64,000 nt of DNA from Thermodesulfobium acidiphilum (GCF_003057965.1 NZ_CP020921.1:62001-126000); one strand, 5' to 3'. Positions 35,017 through 45,498 are shown, numbered from the stretch's first letter. Notes: generated from the sequence alone by a model not told the origin. Numbers and translations: made by a program.

Positions 35017-36777
35017 ATGAAAAGAGAGTTAGAAGAGTTTTTGAAACTTAGGGATTTTGTCTTGTCTTACCCTGATTATGAACAGTGTAGAAGAGAATTT
35101 AAATGGCCTCATTTGACGAAATTTAATTGGGCATTAGATTATTTTGATTTTATCGCATCAAATAACAACGATACTGCTTTATTATTTGTAGATGATGATG
35201 GAAAAGAGATCTGGGCAAGCTACGATTTTTTAAGAAAAAGATCTAATCAGGTGGCTAATTTTTTAAAGGAAATTGGACTACAAAAAAGGGATAGAGTGAT
35301 GGTTATGATGGAAAACTCTGTTTCTCTATTTGAAATCCTTCTTGGAATAATGAAAGCGGGGGGGGTTATAATTCCTGCTGCTACCATGCTTCCTGCTGAA
35401 GACGTTGCAGAAAGAATAGAAACTGCTAATATAAAGTTTGTCTTTGTAGATGGTGATATTGTTCCAAAGCTTTCTAAAATTGAAGTTATTGCAAACAAAT
35501 ATCTAAATGCTGTTGTCAATGTAGGGAATCATTCAAACTCAGTTTTTAATAATAGTAAAGGAAAGTCCCCTATTTGGATAAATTACATTGAAGTTGACAA
35601 TTTCAAAGAAGAGTATTCCCCCTCCTTTATCACATATTCAACTGATGAAATGTACTCATTCTTTACCTCAGGTACTACTGCAAAGCCAAAGTTAGTTACA
35701 CATAATCATAACTATCCTGTTGGCCATCTAACAACTCTTTACTGGGTGGGATGTACAAGAGGTGATATTCATTACAATATAAGTGCTCCTGGCTGGGCAA
35801 AACACGCTTGGAGTAGCGTTTTTGTTCCCTGGAACGCTCAGGCGACGGCTTTTATCTATAAATATAAGGGTAGATTTAATCCGAAAAATATTTTGTCTAA
35901 GATAGAAAAATATAAAATTACTACGCTTTGTGCACCACTTAGTGTATGGAAACTCTTTTTGATTGAAAATCTAAAGAGTTATAAATTTTCTTTAAGAGAG
36001 ATTGTTAGCGCAGGCGAGCCTCTTAATCCCGAAGTTATAAAGAAAGTCAAAGAATACATAAATCTTAATTTAAGAGAAGGTTATGGCCAGACTGAGAGCA
36101 CTCTTATGATTGGAAATTTTAAGGGGGAGCACACTAAAAAAGGTTCAATGGGCAAAGCTGCCCCCGGATATAATTTGAGCATTTTGAGTAATCAGCTAGA
36201 TCTTAAAAATGAAGGTGAAGATGGACAAATAGGTGTCAATATCTATCCTATTAAACCTCTTGGGATTTTAAATGCCTACAATGATTCGGCTAAAAATGAA
36301 TCGGTTTTTAAGGGCGGTTATTATCTTTCAGGCGATACCGCTTATGTAGATAAGGATGGTTATTTTTATTTCGTTGGTAGAACTGATGATGTGTTTAAGA
36401 GTCTTGACTATAGAATCAGTCCTTTTGAGGTTGAAAGCGAAATTATGGAACATCATGCAGTTCTTGAAGTTGCAGTAGTGCCTACCACAGATGAAAGAGA
36501 GATGATAGTTCCAAAAGCTTTTATAGTTTTGAAGCCTGACTACATTCCTTCTCGCGAAATGGCACTCGAATTGTTTAGATTTATCAGGAAACATATAGCT
36601 CCTTATAAAAGACCTCGCTTTATAGAATTTTTGGATTCATTTCCAAAGACAGTAAGCGCAAAGATAATAAGAAAGGATCTGAGAGAATACGATCAAAAGA
36701 TAAAAAAGAAGAAAATTAAAGCTGAACACGAATATAGAGAAAAGGACTTCCTGGAGGAGATAAGGGGTAGCGTATAA
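35017..36777 (+). CDS. AMP-forming acyl-CoA ligase (acetyl/medium-chain acyl-CoA synthetase-like)
   Basis: The 586-residue product has the adenylate-forming motifs in order: phosphate loop FFTSGTTAKPKLVTH (near residue 211), SAPGWAKHAWSS near 252, REGYGQTES near 351, GRTDDVFKSLDYRISPFEVE near 452 and the catalytic Lys in PKTVSAKIIRKDLRE near 545. The SLDYRISPFE version of the hinge is typical of carboxylic-acid ligases related to acetyl- and medium-chain acyl-CoA synthetases. It makes acyl-CoA plus AMP and PPi. Following fixABCX, it could supply or use acyl-CoA linked to ETF electron flow; the substrate is unknown. ATG follows AGGAGAGG. Confidence 0.87.
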   Translation: MKRELEEFLKLRDFVLSYPDYEQCRREFKWPHLTKFNWALDYFDFIASNNNDTALLFVDDDGKEIWASYDFLRKRSNQVANFLKEIGLQKRDRVMVMMENSVSLFEILLGIMKAGGVIIPAATMLPAEDVAERIETANIKFVFVDGDIVPKLSKIEVIANKYLNAVVNVGNHSNSVFNNSKGKSPIWINYIEVDNFKEEYSPSFITYSTDEMYSFFTSGTTAKPKLVTHNHNYPVGHLTTLYWVGCTRGDIHYNISAPGWAKHAWSSVFVPWNAQATAFIYKYKGRFNPKNILSKIEKYKITTLCAPLSVWKLFLIENLKSYKFSLREIVSAGEPLNPEVIKKVKEYINLNLREGYGQTESTLMIGNFKGEHTKKGSMGKAAPGYNLSILSNQLDLKNEGEDGQIGVNIYPIKPLGILNAYNDSAKNESVFKGGYYLSGDTAYVDKDGYFYFVGRTDDVFKSLDYRISPFEVESEIMEHHAVLEVAVVPTTDEREMIVPKAFIVLKPDYIPSREMALELFRFIRKHIAPYKRPRFIEFLDSFPKTVSAKIIRKDLREYDQKIKKKKIKAEHEYREKDFLEEIRGSV

Positions 36778-36780
36778 AAT

Positions 36781-36947
36781 TTAATTATTAATTAACAATA
36801 TAATAAAAGGAATTATTTTTACTCCATTCTGCTTCGCTACAAACTTTACAGCATCTTCTGGCCTCAAACCTAGAAGGCGCCTTATTTTTTTAGGTTTGGC
36901 TGCTTGAACTTTCTTTGTTAAAGCCGATCCGTTTGAGTTTTTAGCAT
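36781..36947 (-). pseudogene. Short frameshifted reading frame, unknown
   Basis: On the minus strand a perfect AAGGAGGAG site precedes ATG (36945-36947), but that frame stops after nine codons. One base shifted, a 40-plus-codon frame runs to 36781 and reads GSALTKKVQAAKPKKIRRLL then GLRPEDAVKFVAKQNGVKII. The two would join if the A5 run just after the start were A6, which could be decay, slippage or a sequencing slip. I recognise no family. Function unknown. Confidence 0.35.
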
Positions 36948-36975
36948 GCTCCTCCTTTATTTATTGTAATACTAT

Positions 36976-36987
36976 GTTACATGTAAC
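36976..36987. promoter_or_regulatory. Perfect 12-bp palindrome
   Basis: GTTACATGTAAC lies between the frameshifted minus-strand frame and the thioredoxin-permease promoter. A candidate operator for a dimeric regulator; no regulator gene is adjacent. Confidence 0.35.
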
Positions 36988-37032
36988 CCTAAATCTTTTG
37001 TATGACAAAATCAGGCAAAATTATATAAATAC

Positions 37033-37080
37033 TTGACGAAATTTATTATATAATTATAATATACATAATTAATAATGTAT
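37033..37080 (+). promoter_or_regulatory. Promoter and operator-like repeat for the thioredoxin/permease pair
   Basis: TTGACG (37033-37038), 16 bp, then TATAAT (37055-37060). ATACAT-AATTAATA-ATGTAT (37061-37080) is an inverted repeat over the expected start point, the position where ArsR/SmtB-type repressors bind. Metalloid control is a guess based on the ArsP-type permease downstream. Confidence 0.5.
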
Positions 37081-37098
37081 TTATTAGGAGGTCAAAAG

Positions 37099-37359
37099 GT
37101 GATTATAAAGATTTTAGGAACAGGATGTACGAATTGTAATAGGTTATATGACAACACAAAAAAGGCTATTGAGATGGGACAGATTCCAGCAACTATTTAT
37201 AAAGTTGAGGATGTAAAAGAGATAATGAAATATAAGGTTATGACTACCCCAGTTCTTGTGGTGGACGAAAAGGTCGTTTTCAAGGGAAAGGTTCCTTCGC
37301 CTGAAGACATACTAAAAACAATATTTAACGAAATGTTAAATAAAGATAAGGACAGTTAA
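37099..37359 (+). CDS. Thioredoxin-like small redox protein
   Basis: The 86-residue product (from GTG 37099) has the active-site motif GTGCTNCNRL with CxxC at residues 9-12 and the cis-Pro loop MTTPVLVVDEKVVFKG near 49-64. This is the small glutaredoxin-fold group (MTH895/TM0996-like, 'small redox-active disulfide protein 2'). I chose GTG 37099 because AGGAGGT is six bases upstream; the ATG at 37075 lies before that site. It pairs with a permease 4 bp downstream, a frequent arrangement in metalloid or thiol-linked export, where the redox protein probably reduces a substrate or a cysteine in the permease. Confidence 0.82.
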   Translation: MIIKILGTGCTNCNRLYDNTKKAIEMGQIPATIYKVEDVKEIMKYKVMTTPVLVVDEKVVFKGKVPSPEDILKTIFNEMLNKDKDS

Positions 37360-37363
37360 TCTT

Positions 37364-38338
37364 ATGCAAATATTTACCTGGTTTGCTGATTACGTAGTTT
37401 ATAACTTTTTGCATCTTGAGAAGGGACATCATCTTACTAACGCTGTTCACTTTTTTATTGAGGATACTTCCAAAATATTTTTTTTGCTTCTGGTTATTAT
37501 ATTTATAATAACCTATATAAGAAGCTATTTGACTCCAGAGAAAGTCAGATCGCTTCTTGTAAAAAAGGGTAAAAATATTTATTTTGCTCACCTTTTAGCC
37601 GATCTTGTGGGAATAATAACTCCATTCTGTTCTTGTTCTGCTGTGCCACTGTTTATTGGATTTGTTGAAGCTGGAGTACCACTGGGCGTTACTTTTACAT
37701 ATTTAATAGCTGCTCCCACTGTCAATGAAGTAGCACTAGTTCTTTTGTATGGCTTATTCGGTTGGGAGATAGCTGCTATATATATACTTTCAGGAGAAGT
37801 TATCGCATTTTTTGGTGGCATTATAATAGGGGCACTGAAACTTGAGAAATATGTAGAGGGTTATGTTTATGAGAATGTCTCGACAGATATAGATTTAGAA
37901 GTAGAAGAAATTAAGATAACTTTTAAAGAGAGGGTAAAGGAAGCTTTTGAATACACTATAAATCTTATAAAAAAGATTGGGATATGGGTGATTATAGGTA
38001 TAGGTATGGCATCTGGAATGCACGGATGGGCACCTACTGGCTTTTTGGCTCAGATTGCAGGACCGAATAACCCTTTTGCAGTTTTAGTAGCAGTTTTGAT
38101 AGGAATTCCGCTTTACTCAAACGCTGCTGGCATGATACCTGTAGTCTCAGAGTTAATTAGATTGGGAGTTCCTATTGGTACAGCTTTAGCCTTTATGATG
38201 TCTGTAACTGCAGTATCTCTTCCTGAAACAATACTTTTAAGACAAGTTATAAAACCACCTCTTTTAGCTATATTTCTTGGAATAGTGACGGTATCTATAA
38301 TCTTTACAGGGTATCTTTTTAATTTCCTGATACCATAA
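37364..38338 (+). CDS. ArsP/DUF318-type permease
   Basis: The 324-residue membrane protein has about eight helices and the family block PFCSCSAVPLFIGFVEAGVP (from about residue 86) with its CSC motif, followed by LIAAPTVNEVALVL. A second-half repeat reads YSNAAGMIPVVSELIRLGVP near 250-269. ArsP relatives export trivalent organoarsenicals through the conserved cysteines; other DUF318 members have no known substrate. It is coupled to the thioredoxin-like gene. The stop lies 3 bp from the convergent trmO stop. Confidence 0.85.
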   Translation: MQIFTWFADYVVYNFLHLEKGHHLTNAVHFFIEDTSKIFFLLLVIIFIITYIRSYLTPEKVRSLLVKKGKNIYFAHLLADLVGIITPFCSCSAVPLFIGFVEAGVPLGVTFTYLIAAPTVNEVALVLLYGLFGWEIAAIYILSGEVIAFFGGIIIGALKLEKYVEGYVYENVSTDIDLEVEEIKITFKERVKEAFEYTINLIKKIGIWVIIGIGMASGMHGWAPTGFLAQIAGPNNPFAVLVAVLIGIPLYSNAAGMIPVVSELIRLGVPIGTALAFMMSVTAVSLPETILLRQVIKPPLLAIFLGIVTVSIIFTGYLFNFLIP

Positions 38339-38341
38339 AAG

Positions 38342-39049
38342 TTATAGGGGTGAGGGGATAATTTCTAATTTGTTGCATTTGTCAAATTCGTACTCGAGTC
38401 TATCAGAGTGTATGGTTGCTCCACTAATAAGCACCACTGCCTCGAGAAATTTTAGACTACCTTTTACTTTGTATCTTGTTTTCTTGCTTCTTATTACCGT
38501 ATTTTTATTTATAAGTTCGAGAAAAAATTCTATAGCTTCAATTGAGTCTTGAGAAATGTTGCCAAGGGACTTCTTTATAAAGCCGATTAAAAGCTCTCTT
38601 CTCTCCTCAACGCTTAACTTTGTAAAGATGAAGCTCTTTTCCTGTGTAGCGCTTAGGATAATTTCATTAAAAGGAGAATATGATTTTATATCGAGTATTG
38701 GTGTTTCGTCATAGAAGTCTAGGCCTGAAACTTTTAAAATATTTTGCTCTCTTTTTATTAGTTCTACAGTATCTAGCGCAATAGGGTTGGGTCTAACAGG
38801 ACTTCTTAGAGAAAATACGCCCGTCAGAGGTTGGCTAAAATCTCCTCTTGGATAAACCAAAAGAGGCTTATCTGAAGGAGTTCCAAAGAGCGCTACTAAT
38901 ACTAAAAAAGAATTATTTTCTATACCTCTAAGTCCAGCTTCAAACTCTTCAAACACATGGATCTCACCACTATAGCCGTCCGGTGGAATTTTTGAACCCT
39001 TTTTCAGGTTCGATACTACTCTTCCAATCACTTTAAAAAATTCATTCAT
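38342..39049 (-). CDS. trmO: TrmO (TsaA/YaeB-type tRNA m6t6A37 methyltransferase)
   Basis: The 235-residue product has the TsaA/UPF0066 barrel: FKVIGRVVSNLKKG at the N-terminus, SLRSPVRPNPIALDTVELI near residues 80-98 and DETPILDIKSYSP near 113-125. TrmO uses SAM to N6-methylate t6A37 in tRNAs reading ACY codons. The last 85 residues form an extension with alternating helical and beta-like stretches and are not the standard E. coli C-terminal domain as far as I can see. ATG start. It is directly upstream (on its strand downstream) of three tRNA genes, which is suggestive but not proof of a tRNA-modification context. Confidence 0.82.
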   Translation of the reverse strand: MNEFFKVIGRVVSNLKKGSKIPPDGYSGEIHVFEEFEAGLRGIENNSFLVLVALFGTPSDKPLLVYPRGDFSQPLTGVFSLRSPVRPNPIALDTVELIKREQNILKVSGLDFYDETPILDIKSYSPFNEIILSATQEKSFIFTKLSVEERRELLIGFIKKSLGNISQDSIEAIEFFLELINKNTVIRSKKTRYKVKGSLKFLEAVVLISGATIHSDRLEYEFDKCNKLEIIPSPL

Positions 39050-39066
39050 TTTTCCCCCTAAAAAAA

Positions 39067-39142
39067 TGGTAGCCCTATGGGGATTCGAACCCCAGTTACC
39101 GAGCTGAGAACCCGGCGTCCTGGTCCACTAGACGATAGGGCC
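39067..39142 (-). tRNA. tRNA-Glu (anticodon CTC)
   Basis: The 76-nt gene folds as a cloverleaf with anticodon stem CCGGG/CTCGG and loop TTCTCAG, giving CTC for GAG codons. T arm GGGGTTCGAATCCCC is perfect and 3' CCA is encoded. Only this Glu species is visible here. Confidence 0.93.
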
Positions 39143-39152
39143 ACAAACTAAC

Positions 39153-39226
39153 TGGCTGGGGAAGATGGATTCGAACCACCACTACATGGTCCAGAGCCAT
39201 GCGTCCTACCGTTAGACGATTCCCCA
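39153..39226 (-). tRNA. tRNA-Gln (anticodon CTG)
   Basis: The 74-nt gene has acceptor TGGGGAA paired with TTCCCCA, anticodon stem CATGG/CCATG with loop CTCTGGA (CTG, reads CAG), and an encoded CCA. It lies 10 bp from tRNA-Glu in the same minus-strand cluster. Confidence 0.93.
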
Positions 39227-39232
39227 ATAAAA

Positions 39233-39308
39233 TGGTGCCGAGGGCCGGAATCGAACCAGCGACACGAGGATTTTCAGTCCTCTGCTCTACCTACTGAGCT
39301 ACCTCGGC
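39233..39308 (-). tRNA. tRNA-Phe (anticodon GAA)
   Basis: The 76-nt gene has acceptor GCCGAGG and anticodon stem GAGGA/TCCTC with loop CTGAAAA, giving GAA. CCA is encoded. It is the promoter-proximal member of the three-tRNA unit. Confidence 0.95.
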
Positions 39309-39320
39309 AAACCTTATATA

Positions 39321-39349
39321 TTTATACATTATTTTAATTTAAAATGCAA
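39321..39349 (-). promoter_or_regulatory. Promoter of the tRNA Phe-Gln-Glu cluster
   Basis: On the minus strand TTGCAT (39344-39349), 17 bp, TATAAA (39321-39326), placing the start a few bases before tRNA-Phe. Overlapping the opposite strand, TTGACA at 39353-39358 is a likely -35 for gltB with a weak -10 near 39377. The two promoters are back to back. Confidence 0.6.
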
Positions 39350-39451
39350 GCCTTGACATAACGAGATGATATTACACTATTCACTTTTTGTAATTATTTA
39401 TATAAAATAAAGCCATTTACATACTTGAAGAAATGAGGAGAAAGAAACCTG

Positions 39452-42400
39452 ATGGGAAAGACTTTTGCAAATGGTTTGTACGAACCCTTTTATGAACACG
39501 ATGCATGCGGAATAGGTTTTATTGCCAACATCAAAGGTAAAAAATCTTTTCAGATTGTTCAGAGTGCTCTGGAAATATTGGTTAATCTGGATCACAGAGG
39601 GGCAAGAGGATGTGAAGAGAATACAGGTGATGGTGCGGGTCTACTAGCTCAAATTCCTCATAAATTTTTTAAGAAGATTTTTCCAAATCTTCCACAAGAG
39701 GGAGACTATGCAGTAGCTCAGATATTCTTTCCTGGAGATGAAGAAAAGATAAGGGTTCTCGAATCAAAGTTTGAAGAAATTGTTGAAGAAGAGGGCCTAA
39801 AGCTTATTTTTTGGAGAAGGCTTGAAACAGATAATTCAACATTGGGAAACGTTGCGAAACTTAAAGAACCAGTAGTAAAACAAGCATTTATTAAAAGATC
39901 TGATTTAATAAAAAGAGGCATTGATTTTGAAAGAAAGCTCTATCTTATTAGAAAAAGGGCTGAAAAAGAGATAAAGTATGCTGATGAAGACAATTTGCTT
40001 TTTTATATATGTAGCCTCTCTTCAAGAACAATAGTTTATAAAGGGATGCTTACGCCGCAACAGGTACCAGAGTATTATAAAGATCTTAGGGACCCTGACT
40101 TTGAAAGTGCAATTGCGGTGGTTCATTCAAGATTTTCCACGAATACCTTCCCTTCCTGGGAAAGGGCTCATCCATATAGATATATAATTCACAATGGCGA
40201 AATAAATACTCTTAGAGGGAATATAAACTGGATGAAGGCAAGAGAGAAGCTTTTTGCTTCTAAAGTCTTTCCTGAAATTACTAAATGTTTGCCTGTTATT
40301 AATGAAGACGGTTCTGATTCTCAGATGTTCGATAATTGTCTTGAAATGTTGTACCTGACGGGTAGAAGTTTGCCACATGCGGTTATGATGATGATACCGG
40401 AACCATGGCAAAACCACGAAAGTATGGATGAGAAAAAGAGAGCTTTTTACAAATATCACAGTTGTTTAATGGAACCATGGGATGGTCCTGCTTCAATAGT
40501 CTTTACAGATGGACTAATTGTAGGAGCTGTTTTAGATAGAAATGGTCTTAGACCATCAAGATATTATGTAATGGATGATGACACAATAGTACTTTCTTCA
40601 GAGGTTGGTGTGTGCGATATAGATCCTGAAAAAATTGTTCTCAAGGATAGGCTCAAACCCGGAAGAATGCTTTTAGTTGATACCGTTGAGGGTAGAATAA
40701 TCTCTGATGAAGAGCTAAAAAAGAGCATTTCCGAAGAGAAGCCGTATTCTTCATGGCTTGATAAATATATGATTGCCCTTGATGACTTAGTGATTAAAAA
40801 TACATCTCTCTCACAAAGTAATTCAAATTTATCCCTGACTCAATTGCAGCTTGCTTTCGGATATACATATGAGGATATAAAAAAGATAATTGAACCAATG
40901 GCACTTCAGGGAGTTGAACCTGTTGGGTCAATGGGTTATGATTCTCCACTTGCAGTGCTTTCTAATCAAGAACAATTGCTATATAACTATTTTAAACAAC
41001 TCTTTGCCCAGGTTACAAATCCGCCGCTAGACGGTATTAGAGAAGAGATAATAACGGCTTCCGAGATGCTTCTTGGAAGCGAAGGAAATCTTATCGAGCC
41101 AAGACCAGAAGATTGCAGACGTCTTTTGTTAAAAAATCCAATACTTACAAACACAGATATGCTGATGATAAAGTCTCTCGATCATGAGAACCTGAAATCT
41201 GAAACAGTTTCAATATTATTTAATCGAGATTCTGATCTAAAGACTTCTCTTGATAACCTTTTTGAAGTAGTAGACGTATTAATTGGAAAGGGAGTAAACG
41301 TTATAGTGCTTTCTGATAAAGGCGCCAGTTTTGATTTCGTCCCAATTCCTGCTCTTCTTGCTCTTTCAGGGCTGAATCATCATCTTATAAAAAAGGGCAC
41401 CAGAACGAAGGTTAGTATAGTTCTGGAGTCAGCAGAGCCAAGAGAAGTCCACCACTTTGCATGTTTAATTGGTTATGGGGCCAGTGCTATAAATCCCTAT
41501 CTTGTCTTTGACACGCTAAAAGATATGTGTGAAAGATCACTTTTAGAAATAGAATACGATTTAGCTGTAAAAAATTACGTAAAAGCAGCTTTGAAAGGTG
41601 TGATGAAGGTAGCCTCCAAAATGGGCATTTCAACTCTCCAAAGTTATATGGGCGCTCAGATATTCGAGTGCGTAGGAATTGGCAAGGAGGTGATCGATAA
41701 ATATTTTACAGGAACGCCGTCAAGAATTGGCGGAATAAATTTGGATATAATTAAACAAGAAACCCTATTAAGATACAACAAAGCCTTTTTACCAAACAAT
41801 CAGATACTACCCCCAGGAGGTATTTATCAGTATAGGGATGATGGTGAATACCACGCTTATAGGCCAGAAACTATATATCTTTTACAAAGGGCTGTTATAG
41901 AGGGCGATTATAAAAAATTTAAAGCCTTTACCGCCTCTTTACACGAAGGGTGCGGCGCTATTCAGAACTTGAGAGGACTTTTTAGATTCAAAAAACAAAA
42001 CAACTCAATACCTATTGATGAAGTTGAGAGCGTTGAATCCATTGTAAAGAGATTTAAAACTGGTGCTATGAGCTACGGTTCAATTTCAAAAGAAGCACAT
42101 GAGACACTTGCTATTGCTATGAATAGAATAGGTGGTAAGTCAAATACTGGAGAAGGCGGTGAGGATCCATCTAGGTATATTCCAGATGAAAACGGTGATT
42201 CAAGAAATAGTGCTATTAAACAAGTTGCATCAGCAAGATTTGGTGTTGATAGTTTGTATCTTGCAAATGCATCCGAAATTCAAATAAAAATGGCTCAAGG
42301 AGCAAAGCCTGGTGAAGGAGGGCAACTCCCTGGTCAGAAAGTTTATCCATGGGTAGCAAAAACAAGATATTCAACTCCTGGAGTAGGCCTTATTTCACCT

Positions 42401-44005
42401 CCCCCACACCACGACATATACTCTATCGAAGATCTGGCTGAGCTCATTCACGATCTCAAGAACGCCAATCGAAAGGCGAGGATCAACGTAAAACTTGTTT
42501 CTGAGGTGGGAGTTGGCACTATTGCTGCTGGAGTGTCTAAGGGAAAAGCAGATGTGGTGTTAATATCTGGATATGATGGTGGAACGGGTGCGTCTCCACG
42601 ATCCAGCATACGGCATGCAGGACTTCCCTGGGAGTTAGGGTTGTCTGAAACTCATCAAACGCTTGTTTTAAACAATTTAAGGGATAGAATAACCGTTGAG
42701 GTAGACGGGAAACTTATGTCTGGTAGAGATATTGCAATTGCAGCAATGCTGGGGGCTGAAGAATTTGGATTCGCTACCTTGCCACTTGTAGCGCTTGGAT
42801 GTGTGATGATGAGAGTTTGTAATCTTGATACATGTCCTGTAGGTATTGCAACCCAGAATCCAGAGTTAAGAAAGTATTTCAAGGGGAAGCCTGAATATGT
42901 AATTAATTTAATGTATTTTTTGGCAACAGAGCTTAGGGAAATTATGGCTCAAATGGGATTTAGAACTGTAAATGAGATGGTAGGAAGAACTGATTGTCTT
43001 GAGGTTATAGAAACCGATCACTGGAAAGCCAAAACGCTTTGTCTGGATCCAATTCTGGCAAAACCACCAGTTGGTCCTTTAGTTGGAAGATATTGTACTA
43101 AAAGACAGGATCATTCAATTGAAAAGTCCCTGGATTATAGAATATTGTTGGATAGATGTAAAAGAGCAATAGAAAATAAAGAACCAGTTGAAATTTCTCT
43201 ACCTATCAAGAATACCAATAGGGTGGTAGGGACAATTCTCGGTAGCGAAATAACTTCGAGATATGGTCTAAATGGCTTACCTCCAGATACTATAAAAATA
43301 AATTTTGTAGGTTCTGCCGGTCAAAGTTTTGGAGCATTTTTACCTAAAGGGATAACTCTTGTTCTTGAAGGCGATTCAAATGATTACATAGCAAAGGGTT
43401 TAAGTGGTGGCAAGATAATAGTTTATCCACCGAAGAATTCAAAATTTGTCGCTCATGAGAACATAATTATAGGGAATGTTGCGTTTTATGGAGCTACGTC
43501 AGGAGAGGGATATATAAGAGGAGTTGCGGGAGAAAGGTTCTGTGTGAGAAATTCAGGGGCAAACGTCGTTGTTGAGGGCGTAGGCGATCACGGTTGTGAA
43601 TATATGACTGGCGGTATTGTGATTTGCTTAGGAAAAACAGGAAGAAACTTTGCTGCCGGAATGACTGGTGGAATAGCTTATGTGTATGATATAGATGAGA
43701 GTTTTAAAGCAAAAATAAATATTAATACTGTTTACGTAGAATCTATAAAAGATTTGTCTGAAGAAGAAAAGGTTCGATCTATGATTGAAAAACACGAGCT
43801 GTATACAGATTCTTCTCTTGCCAGACAAATTCTGTCAAATTGGGAACAAAATAAGAAGAGGTTTGTAAAGATAATACCAAAAGATTATAAGAGGATGCTT
43901 CTTGCAATTGAGAAAGCTTATAATGCTGGCTTTAGTGGAGATGAAGCTTTGATGGAGGCTTTCTATGAAAATATCAAGGATATGTCAAGAATTTCTGGTA
44001 ACTAA
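39452..44005 (+). CDS. gltB: Glutamate synthase large subunit
   Basis: The 1517-residue product has Cys19 in [10 protein letters not shown], the N-terminal nucleophile exposed after propeptide removal, then the class II amidotransferase domain ([19 protein letters not shown] near 220). The FMN barrel is marked by [13 protein letters not shown] near 870, and the 3Fe-4S Cys set is in [19 protein letters not shown] near 1117-1135. The last ~250 residues form the beta-helix GXGXG domain ([18 protein letters not shown]). It makes glutamate from glutamine and 2-oxoglutarate in the cytosol. Full length for the family. Followed by gltD 20 bp later. Confidence 0.97.
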   Translation: MGKTFANGLYEPFYEHDACGIGFIANIKGKKSFQIVQSALEILVNLDHRGARGCEENTGDGAGLLAQIPHKFFKKIFPNLPQEGDYAVAQIFFPGDEEKIRVLESKFEEIVEEEGLKLIFWRRLETDNSTLGNVAKLKEPVVKQAFIKRSDLIKRGIDFERKLYLIRKRAEKEIKYADEDNLLFYICSLSSRTIVYKGMLTPQQVPEYYKDLRDPDFESAIAVVHSRFSTNTFPSWERAHPYRYIIHNGEINTLRGNINWMKAREKLFASKVFPEITKCLPVINEDGSDSQMFDNCLEMLYLTGRSLPHAVMMMIPEPWQNHESMDEKKRAFYKYHSCLMEPWDGPASIVFTDGLIVGAVLDRNGLRPSRYYVMDDDTIVLSSEVGVCDIDPEKIVLKDRLKPGRMLLVDTVEGRIISDEELKKSISEEKPYSSWLDKYMIALDDLVIKNTSLSQSNSNLSLTQLQLAFGYTYEDIKKIIEPMALQGVEPVGSMGYDSPLAVLSNQEQLLYNYFKQLFAQVTNPPLDGIREEIITASEMLLGSEGNLIEPRPEDCRRLLLKNPILTNTDMLMIKSLDHENLKSETVSILFNRDSDLKTSLDNLFEVVDVLIGKGVNVIVLSDKGASFDFVPIPALLALSGLNHHLIKKGTRTKVSIVLESAEPREVHHFACLIGYGASAINPYLVFDTLKDMCERSLLEIEYDLAVKNYVKAALKGVMKVASKMGISTLQSYMGAQIFECVGIGKEVIDKYFTGTPSRIGGINLDIIKQETLLRYNKAFLPNNQILPPGGIYQYRDDGEYHAYRPETIYLLQRAVIEGDYKKFKAFTASLHEGCGAIQNLRGLFRFKKQNNSIPIDEVESVESIVKRFKTGAMSYGSISKEAHETLAIAMNRIGGKSNTGEGGEDPSRYIPDENGDSRNSAIKQVASARFGVDSLYLANASEIQIKMAQGAKPGEGGQLPGQKVYPWVAKTRYSTPGVGLISPPPHHDIYSIEDLAELIHDLKNANRKARINVKLVSEVGVGTIAAGVSKGKADVVLISGYDGGTGASPRSSIRHAGLPWELGLSETHQTLVLNNLRDRITVEVDGKLMSGRDIAIAAMLGAEEFGFATLPLVALGCVMMRVCNLDTCPVGIATQNPELRKYFKGKPEYVINLMYFLATELREIMAQMGFRTVNEMVGRTDCLEVIETDHWKAKTLCLDPILAKPPVGPLVGRYCTKRQDHSIEKSLDYRILLDRCKRAIENKEPVEISLPIKNTNRVVGTILGSEITSRYGLNGLPPDTIKINFVGSAGQSFGAFLPKGITLVLEGDSNDYIAKGLSGGKIIVYPPKNSKFVAHENIIIGNVAFYGATSGEGYIRGVAGERFCVRNSGANVVVEGVGDHGCEYMTGGIVICLGKTGRNFAAGMTGGIAYVYDIDESFKAKININTVYVESIKDLSEEEKVRSMIEKHELYTDSSLARQILSNWEQNKKRFVKIIPKDYKRMLLAIEKAYNAGFSGDEALMEAFYENIKDMSRISGN

Positions 44006-44025
44006 TCATTGTTTAGGAGGTATTT

Positions 44026-45498
44026 ATGGGCAAGATTGGCGCCTTTCTTGAACAAAAAAGAATAGCCCCTTCTGAAAGAGATCCTCTTGAGAGGATTAAA
44101 GATTTTAACGAGTTTAGGATACCTATGAGCGAAGAAGAAGTAATTATTCAGGCATCAAGGTGTATGGATTGTGGAATACCTTTTTGTCATTCAGGAGTCC
44201 TTCTTGGAGGAATGACTGCAGGATGCCCACTTCACAACCTTATTCCCGAGTTTAACGATCTAATTTATAAAAAGGCATGGGAAGAGGCATATAAAAGGCT
44301 AATTTTTACCAATAACTTTCCTGAATTTACCGGCAGAGTTTGTCCGGCTCCTTGTGAGGGTTCTTGTACAGAAGGTTTAAATTGGGAGAGCGTAACTATT
44401 AAGAATAACGAACTTTCTATCATAGAAAGGGCTTTTTCTGCGGGTTTTGTTAAGAAAAAGGTTATTAAAAGAACCGGTAAAAGAGTAGCTGTAGTTGGAT
44501 CGGGTCCATCTGGTCTGGCTTGTGCTGATACCTTAAACTCTTATGGTCACGAAGTTTCGGTCTTTGAAAGAGCAGATAGAGTTGGTGGACTTCTTATGTA
44601 TGGCATACCAAACATGAAGCTTGACAAAAAAATCGTAATGAGAAGGATCAGCTTAATGCAAGAAGAGGGCGTAAAATTTTTTACAAATGAAGAAATTGGT
44701 ATAGATATACATTTAAAAGACCTTGTAGAAGAGTTTGACGCTGTGGTTCTTTGTTGTGGTGCGACAAAGCCCAGAGATCTAAGAGTTCCCGGGAGAGAAC
44801 TAAACGGAATCTACTTTGCTGTGGATTTTTTGAGATCAAATACAAAATGTCTTTTGGATAACGATTATTCAACCTTAATATCTGCAAAGAACAAAAATGT
44901 AATTATAATAGGTGGTGGAGATACAGGCACAGATTGTGTGGCTACAGCTATCAGACATGGGTGTAAAGACGTTATACAAATAGAAATACTTCCTGAACCC
45001 CCAAAGATTAGATCTCAAAATAATCCATGGCCAGAGTGGCCAAAAGTTTTAAAAGTTGATTACGGACAAGAAGAAAGAATAGCTCTCTTTGGAAAAGACC
45101 CGAGAATTTATCTTACCACTGTTACGAGTTTTGAACCTAAAGAAGACGGCATTAATCTTGGCTGGGTTAACACAGTTAAAGTAAAATGGGAGAGAGATAA
45201 CAAAGGCAATTTTATACCAAAGCACATTGATGGTAGTGAAGAAAAGTTAAAAGCTGATATGGTCTTGATTGCTATGGGTTTTTTGGGTCCGGAGGATAAA
45301 GCTATTAAGGGGCTTTCTATTGAGCAAGATCATAGATCTAACGTCAAAGCACAGTTTGGTGATTTTAAAACAAACGTAAAAAAAGTGTTTGCAGCAGGGG
45401 ATATGAGAAGAGGCCAAAGCCTTGTTGTTTGGGCTATAGCAGAAGGAAGGGGTGCTGCCAGGAGCGTAAATGAGTTTTTAATGAGAGAAATAAAATAA
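44026..45498 (+). CDS. gltD: Glutamate synthase small subunit
   Basis: The 490-residue product has two N-terminal cysteine runs for [4Fe-4S] clusters (RCMDCGIPFCHSG, CPLHNLIPEFNDL and TGRVCPAPCEGSC, residues 45-110). An FAD motif VAVVGSGPSGLACADTL follows near 153 and an NADPH motif VIIIGGGDTGTDCVATAI near 289. It supplies electrons to GltB. AGGAGGT precedes ATG. Co-transcribed with gltB. The next gene is 99 bp away and may have its own promoter. Confidence 0.96.
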   Translation: MGKIGAFLEQKRIAPSERDPLERIKDFNEFRIPMSEEEVIIQASRCMDCGIPFCHSGVLLGGMTAGCPLHNLIPEFNDLIYKKAWEEAYKRLIFTNNFPEFTGRVCPAPCEGSCTEGLNWESVTIKNNELSIIERAFSAGFVKKKVIKRTGKRVAVVGSGPSGLACADTLNSYGHEVSVFERADRVGGLLMYGIPNMKLDKKIVMRRISLMQEEGVKFFTNEEIGIDIHLKDLVEEFDAVVLCCGATKPRDLRVPGRELNGIYFAVDFLRSNTKCLLDNDYSTLISAKNKNVIIIGGGDTGTDCVATAIRHGCKDVIQIEILPEPPKIRSQNNPWPEWPKVLKVDYGQEERIALFGKDPRIYLTTVTSFEPKEDGINLGWVNTVKVKWERDNKGNFIPKHIDGSEEKLKADMVLIAMGFLGPEDKAIKGLSIEQDHRSNVKAQFGDFKTNVKKVFAAGDMRRGQSLVVWAIAEGRGAARSVNEFLMREIK

